NCBI GenBank assembly: GCA_937941455.1
Contig: CALDHM010000016.1
Location: forward strand, 1-64,000
Source of the DNA: an uncultured Pirellulaceae bacterium
Lineage (GTDB): Bacteria > Planctomycetota > Planctomycetia > Pirellulales > Pirellulaceae
Direction: 5' to 3'
DNA: 64,000 nucleotides
Shown piece by piece: positions 46,611 through 56,001 of the stretch (positions within the stretch are counted from its first letter, which is position 1; the number at the start of each line of letters is the position of its first letter). A program made the position numbers and the translations under genes. The notes under the pieces are model-generated. The model had not been told where the DNA came from and searched no databases. It saw nothing but the letters and a program-made list of their open reading frames with translations.

Positions 46611-47807
46611 CTAGCGCCGCGCCCGCGGATGGGCCAAATTCAGCCAAGCTCCATTCTGCTGGCTGCTGGCCACCGCTTGCTCGATGAAATGCATGCCGTC
46701 GATCCCGTCGTTGACGTTGGGATAAATCGAGTTGTTCCGATCGACCGACGATCCGGCGTTAAGTTGGCAAATGTCGTCGTAAGCGGATCGGTAGATATTT
46801 GCAAACGCCTCGAAAAAAGCCTCCGGATGACCGCTGGGCAAGCGACAAGCGGCCTTGCCCGACGCGTTCATGTAGGGCGAGTTCGGGTCGCGGGTGTAGA
46901 TACGATGCGGTTGCCCGTTGGTGCGCACAAACATTTCGTTGGGATTTTCTTGCCGCCAAGTCAGGGAACCTTTCGTGCCATCGATTTCGATGAACAAGTC
47001 GTTCTCTCGACCGTGGCTGATTTGCGAAGCGGTGACCGTTCCCAGACCTCCATTTTGCCACTTGATCATGGCCGTGCCGTAATCGTCCAGCTGTCGCCCC
47101 GCCTCAAAGGTCCTCAACTGACAGCTGATTTGGGCAGGCAACAATCCGGTCATGTAACGTGTCAGATTGTAGGCGTGGGTCGCGATGTCTCCGAAACAAC
47201 CCGCAGCACCGCTCCGTTTCGGGTCGGTGCGCCAGGCCGCCTGTTTTTGATCGGTTGCCTCGAGGCGCGTGCGGAGCCACCCTTGGATGTAAAATGCCCT
47301 GGTCGCCTGAATCTCGCCTAGCTCGCCACCCAAAATCATCTCGCGGGCTTGGCGAACCAGCGGGTAGCCGGTGTAGTTGTGCGTCACGGCGAAGATCACT
47401 TGCGCGGCATCAACCGCCTTTCCCAATTCCTCCGCTTGCGCCAGATCGTAGGTCAGCGGCTTGTCGCACAGCACATGGAACCCTGCCTTGACGGCCGCTA
47501 GGGCGATTTCGAAATGCGTGTGATTCGGCGTCGCGATGCTTACAAAATCGATCCGCTCGTGGGCGGGCAACTTCGCCTCGGCTTGCAACATTTCCTGATA
47601 GGACCCGTAGGCTCGTGCGGGGGGAATATCGTAGTCCGCCGCAGAAGCTTTGGCGCGCGCCGGGTCCGACGACAGCGCCCCCGCCACTAATTCCGCGCGA
47701 TTGTCCAAACAAGCCGCTATCGAGTGAACTCGCCCGATAAATGAACCTTGGCCTCCCCCCACCAAGGCCATCCTCAGTTTACGATTCAACGGTGCATTGA
47801 TTCCCAT
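46611..47807 (-). CDS. Gfo/Idh/MocA family oxidoreductase
   Basis: 398 aa. The NAD(P)-binding motif is at the N terminus (ALVGGGQGSFIGRVHSIAACLDNRAELVAGALS). ATPNHTHFEIALAAVKAGFHVLCDKPLTYDLAQAEEL carries the EKP-like (here DKP) motif, and the C-terminal half holds GAAGCFGDIATHAYNLTRYMTGL (GD.G.H..D.) as the catalytic region. It oxidises or epimerises a sugar or inositol; the substrate is unspecified, and many paralogues occur in planctomycetes. No signal peptide, so cytosolic. It stands alone, about 170 bp from the next gene. Confidence 0.88.
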   Translation of the reverse strand: MGINAPLNRKLRMALVGGGQGSFIGRVHSIAACLDNRAELVAGALSSDPARAKASAADYDIPPARAYGSYQEMLQAEAKLPAHERIDFVSIATPNHTHFEIALAAVKAGFHVLCDKPLTYDLAQAEELGKAVDAAQVIFAVTHNYTGYPLVRQAREMILGGELGEIQATRAFYIQGWLRTRLEATDQKQAAWRTDPKRSGAAGCFGDIATHAYNLTRYMTGLLPAQISCQLRTFEAGRQLDDYGTAMIKWQNGGLGTVTASQISHGRENDLFIEIDGTKGSLTWRQENPNEMFVRTNGQPHRIYTRDPNSPYMNASGKAACRLPSGHPEAFFEAFANIYRSAYDDICQLNAGSSVDRNNSIYPNVNDGIDGMHFIEQAVASSQQNGAWLNLAHPRARR

Positions 47808-47980
47808 CGTCTTTCTTCCTCGTGCTAAAGGTTCAGCTTCGCTATGTCTCGGTTGAATATAGCGGAGGTTCCATCCCGTCGGAAGTTGTCAGGAGTGGCA
47901 ACTCAGCCTGGCACGGGGAACGCTGGCGGACGCTACCTCGAGTCCGCATTGATTCGATGCACCGCTCGATGGCGGCCCCG

Positions 47981-48874
47981 TTAATCGGTCAAGGCCAATT
48001 GTTTCAAGGCGTCGAGCAAGGCCAACATTTGCTCGGATGAGATGTCTCGCCATCCGTCCGCCTTGTGGCGAATGATGCACAGTTTGAAATCCTCAGCGGC
48101 CTCGCTCACATCCTCAGGCAGGCTATCAAACGCAGCAAACAGCGGAATGCCCACGGAGCGATTTTCGTTGACGACGGTCACCCGCTCCGACTCGCCGTTT
48201 CCGGAGATGTCCAATTCGTCTCCGAAATCAGGACGTTCGTCGCGTGGGCCAGGGACATAGTCGCTAAAGTCTTGGGGCACCGCGGCTGCTTCACCACGCT
48301 CAGCCAACGCCAGTGAACTCAACTCTTCATCGATCTCGGTAGCCACGATGTCAGCACCAACCGGTCGCTCGTGCGGATCGCGGCCGGTCGCCTCCCAACG
48401 TCGCTGCCGCATTTGCGACACCGACCAGCGATTTTGGACAGCTCCCTCCAGCCACATCTCGGCATCATGCCAATCGAGGGCGGCATAGAAATGGCTCCAA
48501 TAGGTATGCGGATACGTTGAGTACACTTCCCCAAATCGCTCGTAGGTCCTTCTCAGCCGCCCCACATGTTGCGGCGAGACTCCGCCTACCAACCGACTCC
48601 ACGCTTCGTCGGAGTAAGCCGTCGGTGCCAAACCACGCGCGGCCAGGTCTTGTCGCCAGGCCACAATGATCCGTCCCTTTTCCCAATTGGTCGTGCTGAT
48701 CAGCCGATTCCATTGGCCGACAAATGGCAGCGATTCTGCCTGTGGAGTTTCGCCGTCCACGTCTGGCGGGTTAGTCGGCGTTTCCGCTGCGACATTATCC
48801 CCAACGGCAACAGCGAATTTCTGCGAAGCAATGGCCTCCGGATCCGTCGAGACATTTTTTTTCTTGGGACTCAT
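47981..48874 (-). CDS. conserved protein of unknown function
   Basis: 297 aa. A Lys-rich start (MSPKKKNVSTDPEAIASQKF) is followed by a Pro/Asp/Thr-rich linker, then a helical core about 55-165: QWNRLISTTNWEKGRIIVAWRQDLAARG, VGGVSPQHVGRLRRTYERFGEVYSTYPHTYWSHFYAALDWHDAEMWLEGAV, SVSQMRQRRWEATG. The pattern resembles ParB-like or DUF3102-like DNA-binding helices in layout, but the match is weak. The C terminus (about 230-297) is a second helical piece. A regulator is possible. ATG 48874 follows GAGCAGGT. No operon partner. Confidence 0.5.
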   Translation of the reverse strand: MSPKKKNVSTDPEAIASQKFAVAVGDNVAAETPTNPPDVDGETPQAESLPFVGQWNRLISTTNWEKGRIIVAWRQDLAARGLAPTAYSDEAWSRLVGGVSPQHVGRLRRTYERFGEVYSTYPHTYWSHFYAALDWHDAEMWLEGAVQNRWSVSQMRQRRWEATGRDPHERPVGADIVATEIDEELSSLALAERGEAAAVPQDFSDYVPGPRDERPDFGDELDISGNGESERVTVVNENRSVGIPLFAAFDSLPEDVSEAAEDFKLCIIRHKADGWRDISSEQMLALLDALKQLALTD

Positions 48875-49155
48875 ACCTGCTCGCTTTACAATAATGAGTG
48901 GGTTTGTAGGCGGATAACCACCGACGCTGATTCACACGGCGAGTTCCCAAGATTAGCGTTTTCAATTGGGATTAAAAGGGGCAAACGGTTCTGCGTTGAG
49001 ATTTGGCAAAAGATGCCGTTTATGCGAATTTTTCATGTGGGAAAGCTGTCGGCAAGCAACCGACGAGTGTGCCAGGAATCAGCAACAAGCACGATAGTTA
49101 ACAGCGACCAGGGGAGACCTCGTTCCGAGGCAAGCCGTCGCATCTCGGGAGATGC

Positions 49156-50811
49156 TCACGAACGCGGCTTGAGGATCAACAACACGCGTCGCGTTGAGGT
49201 CGCCGGAGCAGGACGATTACTTTCCCACCCCTCCAAGCTCGCTTCCGCATCCTTGGCGAGGTCGCTGGCGTTGGGGGGGGCGGCTCCGCTGGCGTCGCCG
49301 CGGTGAGTCTCCTTGTCGGCTATCATCGGCAACACGAAGGGTTGTGCAGCTTGCGAAGCGATTGCAGCCTCTTGTTTTTCGACCGCAGCACCCCCGGCTG
49401 GATTAGACGAAGCTGACTCATTGCTAAAGCCCCCCCCCGGCAAGGCTCGCTGCTGGAGCGCCGCACGGTTTTCGACCCGATCGGCAACCGTGTCATTGCG
49501 CGCAGCGAGTTGGTTCGTCCAATTTTCGAAGGCCAGCAGGCCATTGGATTGCTCGATACCGGCTTCACCAGCCCGGGCCTTTAATCGCGTCAGCAGCGAT
49601 GATACCTGCTGATCCGATGCGATCCACTCGATTTTCACTGGCAACCCGCTGTCACCGGCCTCGTTGCCCCTGTCGCTCGCCTGTTCAGCCTGCCCCGCAA
49701 ATATGTTGGCTGCCTGTTCATCCCGCTGACCAATCCCGGGAGCGGCGACCAAGCCGGCACCGCCTAATCCGACGCTGGTCGGTAGCGACGAAACCACGGC
49801 TTCTTTTTCGAGCAACCCACGATAGTACGCCAACGAACGCTCGTGACCTTCCAGCACGAAGGCATAATATTTCGTCGGGTCGTATGTCGATGGAGCTCGC
49901 TCGACGTTGGCCGCAATTCCCGGCAGTTGGAATCGACCGGCCGAAACTGCCGCTTCGGGTTGCCTTCGATCGTTCATCTCGACAATCCACAACTCGGCGA
50001 AATCGCCAGTCAAGACGTTGGCGTTTTCGCCTGCTCGTGAGTCAAAAGCACGATCGTCACTCACAATTTTCGACCGTTCTATGGCCTTGGCGATACCCTC
50101 GGAGGACACGTCACCCGCATGAACCGGTTCGGCGTCCTTTGCCAACGATTTCATCTCCAGCGGCGGCGTAGGGGCCAAGCTTTCAGCCATTTCATTTTCG
50201 CGTTTTCTTAAGGCCCCATCCGGCATTTCAGTCCTTGGCGCATCTGACTGTGACCGCGAGGTCTCGGCAGCCTCGGCCTCCGCAGCAGGCTGCGTCACGG
50301 GCTCGAAAGTATAGGCCAGCCTATCGAGATTGTCCGGTTCTCGCTCTGAACCCTCTAGGGCATCGGAAACCCCAGGTGCCGACTTCAGGGCGTTTTGCTG
50401 GGCCAAGGGCACGTCGCCGCGTTGTCGCTGCAATGCCATCCAGAAAACTCCCAGTACGAGGGATGCAGCCAAAGCCGCGGCCGACATCCAGCGTAGGGTC
50501 CGCGGTCCCGCTTTGCTCCCTCGACGTGCGGCCGCAGGGGACGGAGTCGCCGCGCCGGTCAACTGGCCGGCGCTGGACGGAGTCAGCGAGGACGAGCCGA
50601 ACGCGCGACTAACGACCTGGTCGGCGAATCCCTGGGGCAAAGCGACTTTGGGAAAGGCCCGGCACTGTTGCGCGATGGCCCGCCACGATTCCACTTGCTC
50701 GCGAAAACTCGGGTCCTCCGCCATCAACCTCTCGGCACGCGCCAACTCGGGACCGGACAAGTTGCCGTCCAAGTAATCGTTCAAAAAATCCTCGTCGAAA
50801 TTTCGCGACAT
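49156..50811 (-). CDS. membrane-anchored anti-sigma factor, long periplasmic domain
   Basis: 551 aa. The N terminus (DEDFLNDYLDGNLSGPELARAERLMAEDPSFREQVESWRAI) is an anti-sigma domain without the zinc HxxxCxxC motif. One span lies at about 108-128 (WMSAAALAASLVLGVFWMAL). The remaining ~420 residues are Ala/Glu/Ser-rich and mostly low complexity, with a folded patch at about 265-330 (NVLTGDFAELWIVEMNDRRQPEAAVSAGRFQLP and LEGHERSLAYYRGLLEKEAVV). The C terminus ends in RRVLLILKPRS. Located 22 bp after the sigma factor gene on the same strand; presumably holds it at the membrane until released. Confidence 0.75.
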   Translation of the reverse strand: MSRNFDEDFLNDYLDGNLSGPELARAERLMAEDPSFREQVESWRAIAQQCRAFPKVALPQGFADQVVSRAFGSSSLTPSSAGQLTGAATPSPAAARRGSKAGPRTLRWMSAAALAASLVLGVFWMALQRQRGDVPLAQQNALKSAPGVSDALEGSEREPDNLDRLAYTFEPVTQPAAEAEAAETSRSQSDAPRTEMPDGALRKRENEMAESLAPTPPLEMKSLAKDAEPVHAGDVSSEGIAKAIERSKIVSDDRAFDSRAGENANVLTGDFAELWIVEMNDRRQPEAAVSAGRFQLPGIAANVERAPSTYDPTKYYAFVLEGHERSLAYYRGLLEKEAVVSSLPTSVGLGGAGLVAAPGIGQRDEQAANIFAGQAEQASDRGNEAGDSGLPVKIEWIASDQQVSSLLTRLKARAGEAGIEQSNGLLAFENWTNQLAARNDTVADRVENRAALQQRALPGGGFSNESASSNPAGGAAVEKQEAAIASQAAQPFVLPMIADKETHRGDASGAAPPNASDLAKDAEASLEGWESNRPAPATSTRRVLLILKPRS

Positions 50812-50833
50812 GGCTGTGCTGGATCAGGATCAA

Positions 50834-51412
50834 TTAATTGGGGGATTGGATTCCCAAAGCGATGAGTTCTTCCTTGAGTTGATGGCGGGCCCGATGAAGT
50901 CGGCTCCGCACGGTCCCCACAGGGATCTCCAAAATTTCAGCGATGGCTTCGTACTCCAAGCCGTCAAACTCGCGAAGGACCAGAATCGTACGCTGGTCCT
51001 CCTCAAGGCGAGCCAAAGCCCGCTGGACTTGAGTGACCGTTTCCTCGACGTCCAACGGTCGCTGCGGCGCACTATCGCTCGATTCGATATCGCGCAGTGA
51101 GCCGTTCTCTTGGTAAAGGCTCGCTGTTGACTTGCGGCTGCGGATGCGACTGATCGCCAAATTCCGAGCGATCCGAAAAATCCAGGTATAAAAATGGCTG
51201 TCGCCGCGGAAGGAGGACAAACGCCTATACGCTTGAACGAAACTGTCCTGCGTGACGTCCTGCGCTTCATGTTCGCTGCCCAAAAGATGAATCAAACTGT
51301 TGAAAAGCCGGTCTTGATAGCGGCGCACCAATTCGCCGAAGGCGTCCCGATCGCCGGCCAATGTGGCCTCGATCAGTTGATTATCGGTCTGACTGGATTT
51401 CGGCTCGTTCAT
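50834..51412 (-). CDS. ECF-type RNA polymerase sigma factor
   Basis: 192 aa. Region 2 reads FGELVRRYQDRLFNSLIHLLG and DVTQDSFVQAYRRLSSFRGDSHFYTWIFRIARNLAISRIR, region 4 as RTILVLREFDGLEYEAIAEILEIPVGTVRSRLHRARHQLKEEL. An acidic linker with RDIESSDSAPQRPLDVEETV separates them. It is immediately upstream of the anti-sigma gene, so it is probably autoregulated and released by signal-dependent anti-sigma cleavage; a site-2 protease is encoded elsewhere in the window (8379-9368). No target promoter was identified. Confidence 0.92.
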   Translation of the reverse strand: MNEPKSSQTDNQLIEATLAGDRDAFGELVRRYQDRLFNSLIHLLGSEHEAQDVTQDSFVQAYRRLSSFRGDSHFYTWIFRIARNLAISRIRSRKSTASLYQENGSLRDIESSDSAPQRPLDVEETVTQVQRALARLEEDQRTILVLREFDGLEYEAIAEILEIPVGTVRSRLHRARHQLKEELIALGIQSPN

Positions 51413-51497
51413 CTATGGACGCAAAATCGGGGGATGAAGTTCCCTTGAGGATCTGGCCCTGCCATTGTATCGCGTCGGCGGGAGCGGTGGCCAAGAT

Positions 51498-52775
51498 TTA
51501 CGAGGTTTTTCGAGAATTCCAGCGTTGCCCGGCCACCCACAACACCGACCCGGCCCCCAACCCTACGATGCTGATCCACTGGCTGATCGAGAGACTGGTC
51601 CCCATTAGCCCCTTCTCGTCAACTCGAATCGCCTCCTCCAGGTACCGGCAAACGGCGTAAGTGATGAGCATCAACGCCAGCACCTGACCATCGAACGTGC
51701 GCAGCGGATAGAAGAACCACAATAATCCGAAGATGATCGCCGCACTAATCGTGGCGTAAATCTGTGTGGGATGGATTTTCAGAGACCGCTGCGGGAACTG
51801 ACTCGCCGGAATCTCGCGAAAGATATCGCCCCGTTCTTTCGTCTCGATCACGACCGGAATCGGTATCGACAAATTAGCCTCGAGAATAAAACGCAAGCGA
51901 TCAGGCTCCAACAAATGAGGAATGCGAATCAGATCGCCAGCCTTCAATCCGAACCGTTCGCCAAGGCTCCCGGGGTGGACTTGGATGACCTCTCGAGGAA
52001 ACTTTGGGTTGGTCGTTTCCTTCGTTTCGATGCCGAGTAGCGAGCCGTCTACGTATTGCTCGTAGTAGGGGGGGGAACCAGCTGGGAACTCAATCCCCAA
52101 GGGAAAATCATCGCCGCACAATCCGCCATAGCAGCAACCATTCATCAAGCAGCCGATCCTTCCGATCGCGAGCCCCCAGGCCATCGCCGGGGCGAGAATA
52201 TCGAGCGTCGCCAGAATCGGCAGCTTCGCCTTGCGAAGATACAGCAGCGCCCCCACGATGGCCCCGATCAGACTTCCGTAGACGACCAGCCCCCCCTTGC
52301 TCATGTCGATGATCGCCAACAATGTGGACAGCCAATGCTTACCGGTAAACTCAGGCCATTTTTGGATGACGTACAACAACCGAGCGCCGATCAACCCACT
52401 GACGATCACCACGAAACACACCGTGATGATCGGCTCCGGATTTTGCCCGAGGCGGCGGCACCGTAGGACCACCAAGCCCATCGCCGAGACGATGGCCAAC
52501 ATCAGGAAAAACCCGTAACCGCGAATCGCCAACCCGCCCGGCAACAAGTCGCCCAGCGGATCGGCCGGATTGACTTGAGGCACCGACAGCGCCGGCAGCA
52601 CCCAGCCGATGATCGCCGCAATGATCGCAAGGATCGGCCCTTGCTCCCGAATCGCCCTTCCCCAACCAAGCAGCCGCGCGTGCCACACCAACCAACCCGC
52701 GGCAACCAGCAACCACGACCACAGGATCCAGGTGGTGAACCATTCTTTAGGAATGATGAGCAGCGTTTGCTTCAT
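51498..52775 (-). CDS. lgt: prolipoprotein diacylglyceryl transferase with PDZ-like insertion
   Basis: 425 aa, well above the ~270-300 aa norm. The Lgt core is seen as GLAIRGYGFFLMLAIVSAMG, SGLIGARLLYVIQKWPEF, GGLVVYGSLIGAIVGALLYLRK, and the signature WGLAIGRIGCLMNGCCYGG. After FPAGSPPYYEQYVDG, about 75 extra residues intervene before HPTQIYATISA; they contain VHPGSLGERFGLKAGDLIRIP, a PDZ-type carboxylate-binding loop. Additional N-terminal residues (about 1-60) hold further spans. It attaches diacylglycerol to the lipobox Cys of lipoproteins. ATG overlaps the panC stop (ATGA), so they are co-translated. Confidence 0.9.
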   Translation of the reverse strand: MKQTLLIIPKEWFTTWILWSWLLVAAGWLVWHARLLGWGRAIREQGPILAIIAAIIGWVLPALSVPQVNPADPLGDLLPGGLAIRGYGFFLMLAIVSAMGLVVLRCRRLGQNPEPIITVCFVVIVSGLIGARLLYVIQKWPEFTGKHWLSTLLAIIDMSKGGLVVYGSLIGAIVGALLYLRKAKLPILATLDILAPAMAWGLAIGRIGCLMNGCCYGGLCGDDFPLGIEFPAGSPPYYEQYVDGSLLGIETKETTNPKFPREVIQVHPGSLGERFGLKAGDLIRIPHLLEPDRLRFILEANLSIPIPVVIETKERGDIFREIPASQFPQRSLKIHPTQIYATISAAIIFGLLWFFYPLRTFDGQVLALMLITYAVCRYLEEAIRVDEKGLMGTSLSISQWISIVGLGAGSVLWVAGQRWNSRKTS

Positions 52776-53626
52776 GGCCTCGCCTGAATCCATTCATTGT
52801 CAATCAGACGAGTCGCTCCGACGCGCGCCGCAACGAGCAGGACCACCGGCAGCCGAATGGTATCAAGTTCCTCGAGCGACTGAGGATCGGCCGCCACCGC
52901 ATAATCCACCTCGGCGATCCCGTGAGCGTGCATCTCCTCTCGCATTATTTGGGCAACATCCTGCCCACTCAGGGCAGCGGTGCCCAGCACTGCCTCGCGA
53001 GCCTTGAGTAGCCCTCGACGAATGCCGACCGCCCGCTCGCGTTCGTCTACCGATAAGTAACAGTTGCGCGAACTCATCGCCAGTCCATCTGGTTCGCGCA
53101 CGATCGGCGCGACGTCGATGCGGCAGGAATGATTGAAATCGACCAGCATGCGGCGAATCACGGCCACCTGCTGAAAGTCCTTTTGGCCAAAGACTGCGAC
53201 ATCGGCTTGGGTCATGTTGAGCAGCTTCAAAACGATGGTGGCGACGCCGCGAAAATGCGTGGGACGCGCCGCCCCCTCCCAAGCTCGCGATACCGCAGGC
53301 GGTTCCACATACGTCGAAAAACCGGGCGGATAGATTTCGGCTGCGCTTGGACTGAACACGACGTCCACGCAGCGACCAGTCAACTGCCGACAATCGTCCG
53401 CGAACGTCCGTGGATATTTGGCGAGGTCTTCGTGGGGTGCGAATTGCGTCGGGTTGACAAAAATCGTCACGATCACAAAGTCAGCCAAAGACGCCGCCCG
53501 GTCGACGAGACTCAGGTGCCCCTCATGCAACGCTCCCATCGTGGGAACGACCCCGATTCGTCGACCAGCCCGGCGGGCGGCCGAGACGGTCTGCTCAAGG
53601 TCATCGATCGTGGTGATGATTTTCAT
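52772..53626 (-). CDS. panC: pantothenate synthetase
   Basis: 284 aa. It begins MKIITTIDDLEQTVSAARRAG; the ATP-binding VPTMGALHEGHLSLVDRA, then FVNPTQFAPHEDLAKYPRT, FRGVATIVLKLLNMTQADVAVFGQKDFQQVAVIRRM and GLAMSSRNCYLS are the standard PanC blocks. It ligates pantoate and beta-alanine, the last step of pantothenate synthesis. No panB or panD is nearby. The gene overlaps lgt by four bases. The frame continues upstream through the 19-bp tandem repeat at 53719-53756, but those residues have no PanC similarity; ATG 53626 is the family start. Confidence 0.92.
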   Translation of the reverse strand: MKIITTIDDLEQTVSAARRAGRRIGVVPTMGALHEGHLSLVDRAASLADFVIVTIFVNPTQFAPHEDLAKYPRTFADDCRQLTGRCVDVVFSPSAAEIYPPGFSTYVEPPAVSRAWEGAARPTHFRGVATIVLKLLNMTQADVAVFGQKDFQQVAVIRRMLVDFNHSCRIDVAPIVREPDGLAMSSRNCYLSVDERERAVGIRRGLLKAREAVLGTAALSGQDVAQIMREEMHAHGIAEVDYAVAADPQSLEELDTIRLPVVLLVAARVGATRLIDNEWIQARP

Positions 53627-54335
53627 GAAGTTGCCCGAATTGGCCCGATTTAGATTCGATTCGGCTCGAGGGGCGACAAATTGCCGATCGGTGACTGACT
53701 GTTGCGAAGACAATCTCTTATCATGTCCATCCACAACTATCATGTCCATCCACAACTGGCTAGACCGCTAGCCGTTTGGCGGCAAGCAACTCGAAGCTCA
53801 TCACCCCTCGGCTTGGCCATTCCACGTCGTCGAGCAAGGCTCTTGACTCCCGCCGCAATCGACCTACCACACGTCGTCTCGGCGACGCCTCGAGGAGCTC
53901 TTCCGATGGACGATTTCCAGAGGCGAATTCGAAAACATTGCGGATCCCACTCACGTGACCATTCGTAGTGGCTTGTTGACCCCACCCCCCGACCATTCGT
54001 GCCAAATCATGCTGAAATATCGAGCTCGCAACCTGATCTGCCGGGAACGAGCCTCGCGGTAACCGTTCAAACCGTGGCGAAAACCAGGCGGTCGTTCTTC
54101 AACATGAAGTTTTGACGAAGGCCGCGAACTGGCGTGTTTTACGAAAAATTTGCTACAGACGTCAAAGACAATTTATTTTAGGCAACTCGCCGAATACAAT
54201 GCCGATAGATCATTCACCAGTTGCCACTTCGAAAGGTGTGACTGGGAGCGGCGCAGTGGGTTTCGGGCAAACTCTCGCTGACCAACCAAACAGTGTGGTG
54301 ACCATTGCTCCTTGCTTGCGAAAAAAGGACATGCG
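53627..54335. other. 709-bp gap upstream of panC and the cyclase-repeat gene
   Basis: Divergent promoter region containing the 19-bp tandem repeat at 53719-53756. A leftward frame from ATG 53996 to a stop near 53760 would encode a 78-residue Arg-rich peptide starting MVGGWGQQATTNGHV and ending FELLAAKRLAV; it lacks a clear ribosome binding site. The 200 bp before 54336 are comparatively AT-rich and presumably carry the promoter of the cyclase-repeat gene. Confidence 0.4.
53719..53756. repeat. 19-bp perfect tandem duplication
   Basis: Two exact copies of TATCATGTCCATCCACAAC, 53719-53737 and 53738-53756, lying about 95-130 bp upstream of the panC start. They may influence the panC promoter region or be neutral slippage. 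Confidence 0.9.
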
Positions 54336-55907
54336 ATGTCGGGTTTAGTTGACGCTTCGGGTGTTTCGCGAAACCCCGGCTCTGACCATCGAAACGAGGA
54401 ATCCGAAACGAAGCAACGCCCCGCCCATGAGAGATTCTTGTTGTTTTTTCTGGTTCCCAGTTGGTCCCTCAGTTTTTTGATTCACCTGTTGCTGATTCTG
54501 GCACTGGCCTTGTGGTTCCTGAGCCCTCCGACTGAATCGCCGATCAGTTTTCAAGTCGGAACCAGCGATAGCCAATTACCCGAGGACATCAACGTCGATT
54601 TCTCGGGGATGGAACTTGAGGAATCCACGCTCGAAGTCGAGGAATCTACCAAACTCGACGACGCCCCGAAGCTGGAGGAATTGCTCCCCATGCAACTCGA
54701 GGTTCCCAGCGATTTGCCCGCCACTCCCGACATGTTGCAGGAAACCCCCATGGGGGCGCTCGCGGCAGCGAGTTCTCCCTCGGGATTCGGTGAAACTGGA
54801 GGGCGGACCGGGGAATCGCGGCAAAAAATGCTGCGGGAAAACGGAGGCACGGCCGAATCGGAAGAATGTGTGGAATTGGCCCTTGAATGGTTGGCCAAAC
54901 ATCAACTGAAAGATGGCTCATGGAACTTTGACCATACGGTCGGTCCGGGGTCGCGGTCTCGAAAGAACCCAGGATCGTACACACAGCACAGTGCCGCAGC
55001 CACGGCTATGGCCCTGCTCCCATTTTTGGGAAGCGGGTTCACCCACAAGGAAGGAAAGTACAAAGAAGTCGTACTCAACGGTTTGCGGTACCTCGTCGAG
55101 GTCCGCGGTATCAACACTCCTAACGGATTTTCGTTTTTCCGCTCGAACAATGCCGACGACATGTACTCCCACGGGTTGGCGAGTATCGCGATTTGCGAAG
55201 CCTATGCGATGACGGGTGATTCGTGGCTGCAATCGGCGGCCCAGGGGACGATCAAGTTCATCGAGTACTCGCAGCATTCCGAAGGGGGCTGGCGCTACGT
55301 GCCCAAACAGCGTGGGGACACGTCCGTGGTCGGCTGGCAAATCATGGCGCTGAAAAGTGGCAAAATGGCTGGCCTTGAAGTGAGCGACGAAGTCGTCACC
55401 CAAGCGTCACGCTTTTTGGACTTGGTCTCCATCGATACCGGTTCCCACTTCGGCTACATGGACAAACCTGCCGAGGTAAATGGTAATCACAAGACCTGCA
55501 CGGCCATCGGCTTGCTCTGCCGCATGTACTTGGGCTGGAACCGCGAGCACCCGGGGCTCACCAACGGAGTCAATTTTCTGGCGAAGCAAGGTCCCTATCT
55601 CGGCTCATTGGATTATCCCATCGGGGCCAACATGTACTACAACTACTACGCGACCCAAGTCATGCTCCAGTATGGCGGTAAACCCTGGCAAGACTGGAAC
55701 CCCCGTATGCGCGACTTTTTGGTGAAAAATATGGATCGCGAGGGGAACGAGCGGGGCAGTTGGTTTTTTCCCGGCGGTGATTTAGGTGCCCAGACGGGGG
55801 GCAGATTGTACTTCACGGCCATGGCCGCAATGACTCTCGAGGTCTACTATCGCTACATGCCCCTGTACAAAGAGAAATCCGTCGAAGACGATTTCAAATT
55901 GCGATAG
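54336..55907 (+). CDS. membrane-anchored prenyltransferase/squalene-cyclase repeat protein
   Basis: 523 aa. One span at about 35-66 (LFFLVPSWSLSFLIHLLLILALALWFLSP) anchors it, followed by an acidic Glu/Pro/Leu linker to about 150. The rest is an alpha/alpha toroid: VELALEWLAKHQLKDGSWNF, YSHGLASIAICEAYAMTGD, YSQHSEGGWRYVPKQRGDTSVVGWQIMALKSG and later LDYPIGANMYYNYYATQVMLQYGGKPW..WNPRMRDFLV. These are QW-like repeats, but the DxDD catalytic motif of squalene-hopene cyclases was not seen, so a binding or scaffold role is more likely. ATG at 54336, nine codons after an upstream in-frame start. Confidence 0.75.
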   Translation: MSGLVDASGVSRNPGSDHRNEESETKQRPAHERFLLFFLVPSWSLSFLIHLLLILALALWFLSPPTESPISFQVGTSDSQLPEDINVDFSGMELEESTLEVEESTKLDDAPKLEELLPMQLEVPSDLPATPDMLQETPMGALAAASSPSGFGETGGRTGESRQKMLRENGGTAESEECVELALEWLAKHQLKDGSWNFDHTVGPGSRSRKNPGSYTQHSAAATAMALLPFLGSGFTHKEGKYKEVVLNGLRYLVEVRGINTPNGFSFFRSNNADDMYSHGLASIAICEAYAMTGDSWLQSAAQGTIKFIEYSQHSEGGWRYVPKQRGDTSVVGWQIMALKSGKMAGLEVSDEVVTQASRFLDLVSIDTGSHFGYMDKPAEVNGNHKTCTAIGLLCRMYLGWNREHPGLTNGVNFLAKQGPYLGSLDYPIGANMYYNYYATQVMLQYGGKPWQDWNPRMRDFLVKNMDREGNERGSWFFPGGDLGAQTGGRLYFTAMAAMTLEVYYRYMPLYKEKSVEDDFKLR

Positions 55908-56001
55908 CCAAGCCGCGAGAAACCGCGAATTGCATCTTCCTCGCTGCTGAACCCTGGATTTGCGCCCATCCAACAAGACGCGATACCATCGCAAGCCCGC
56001 T

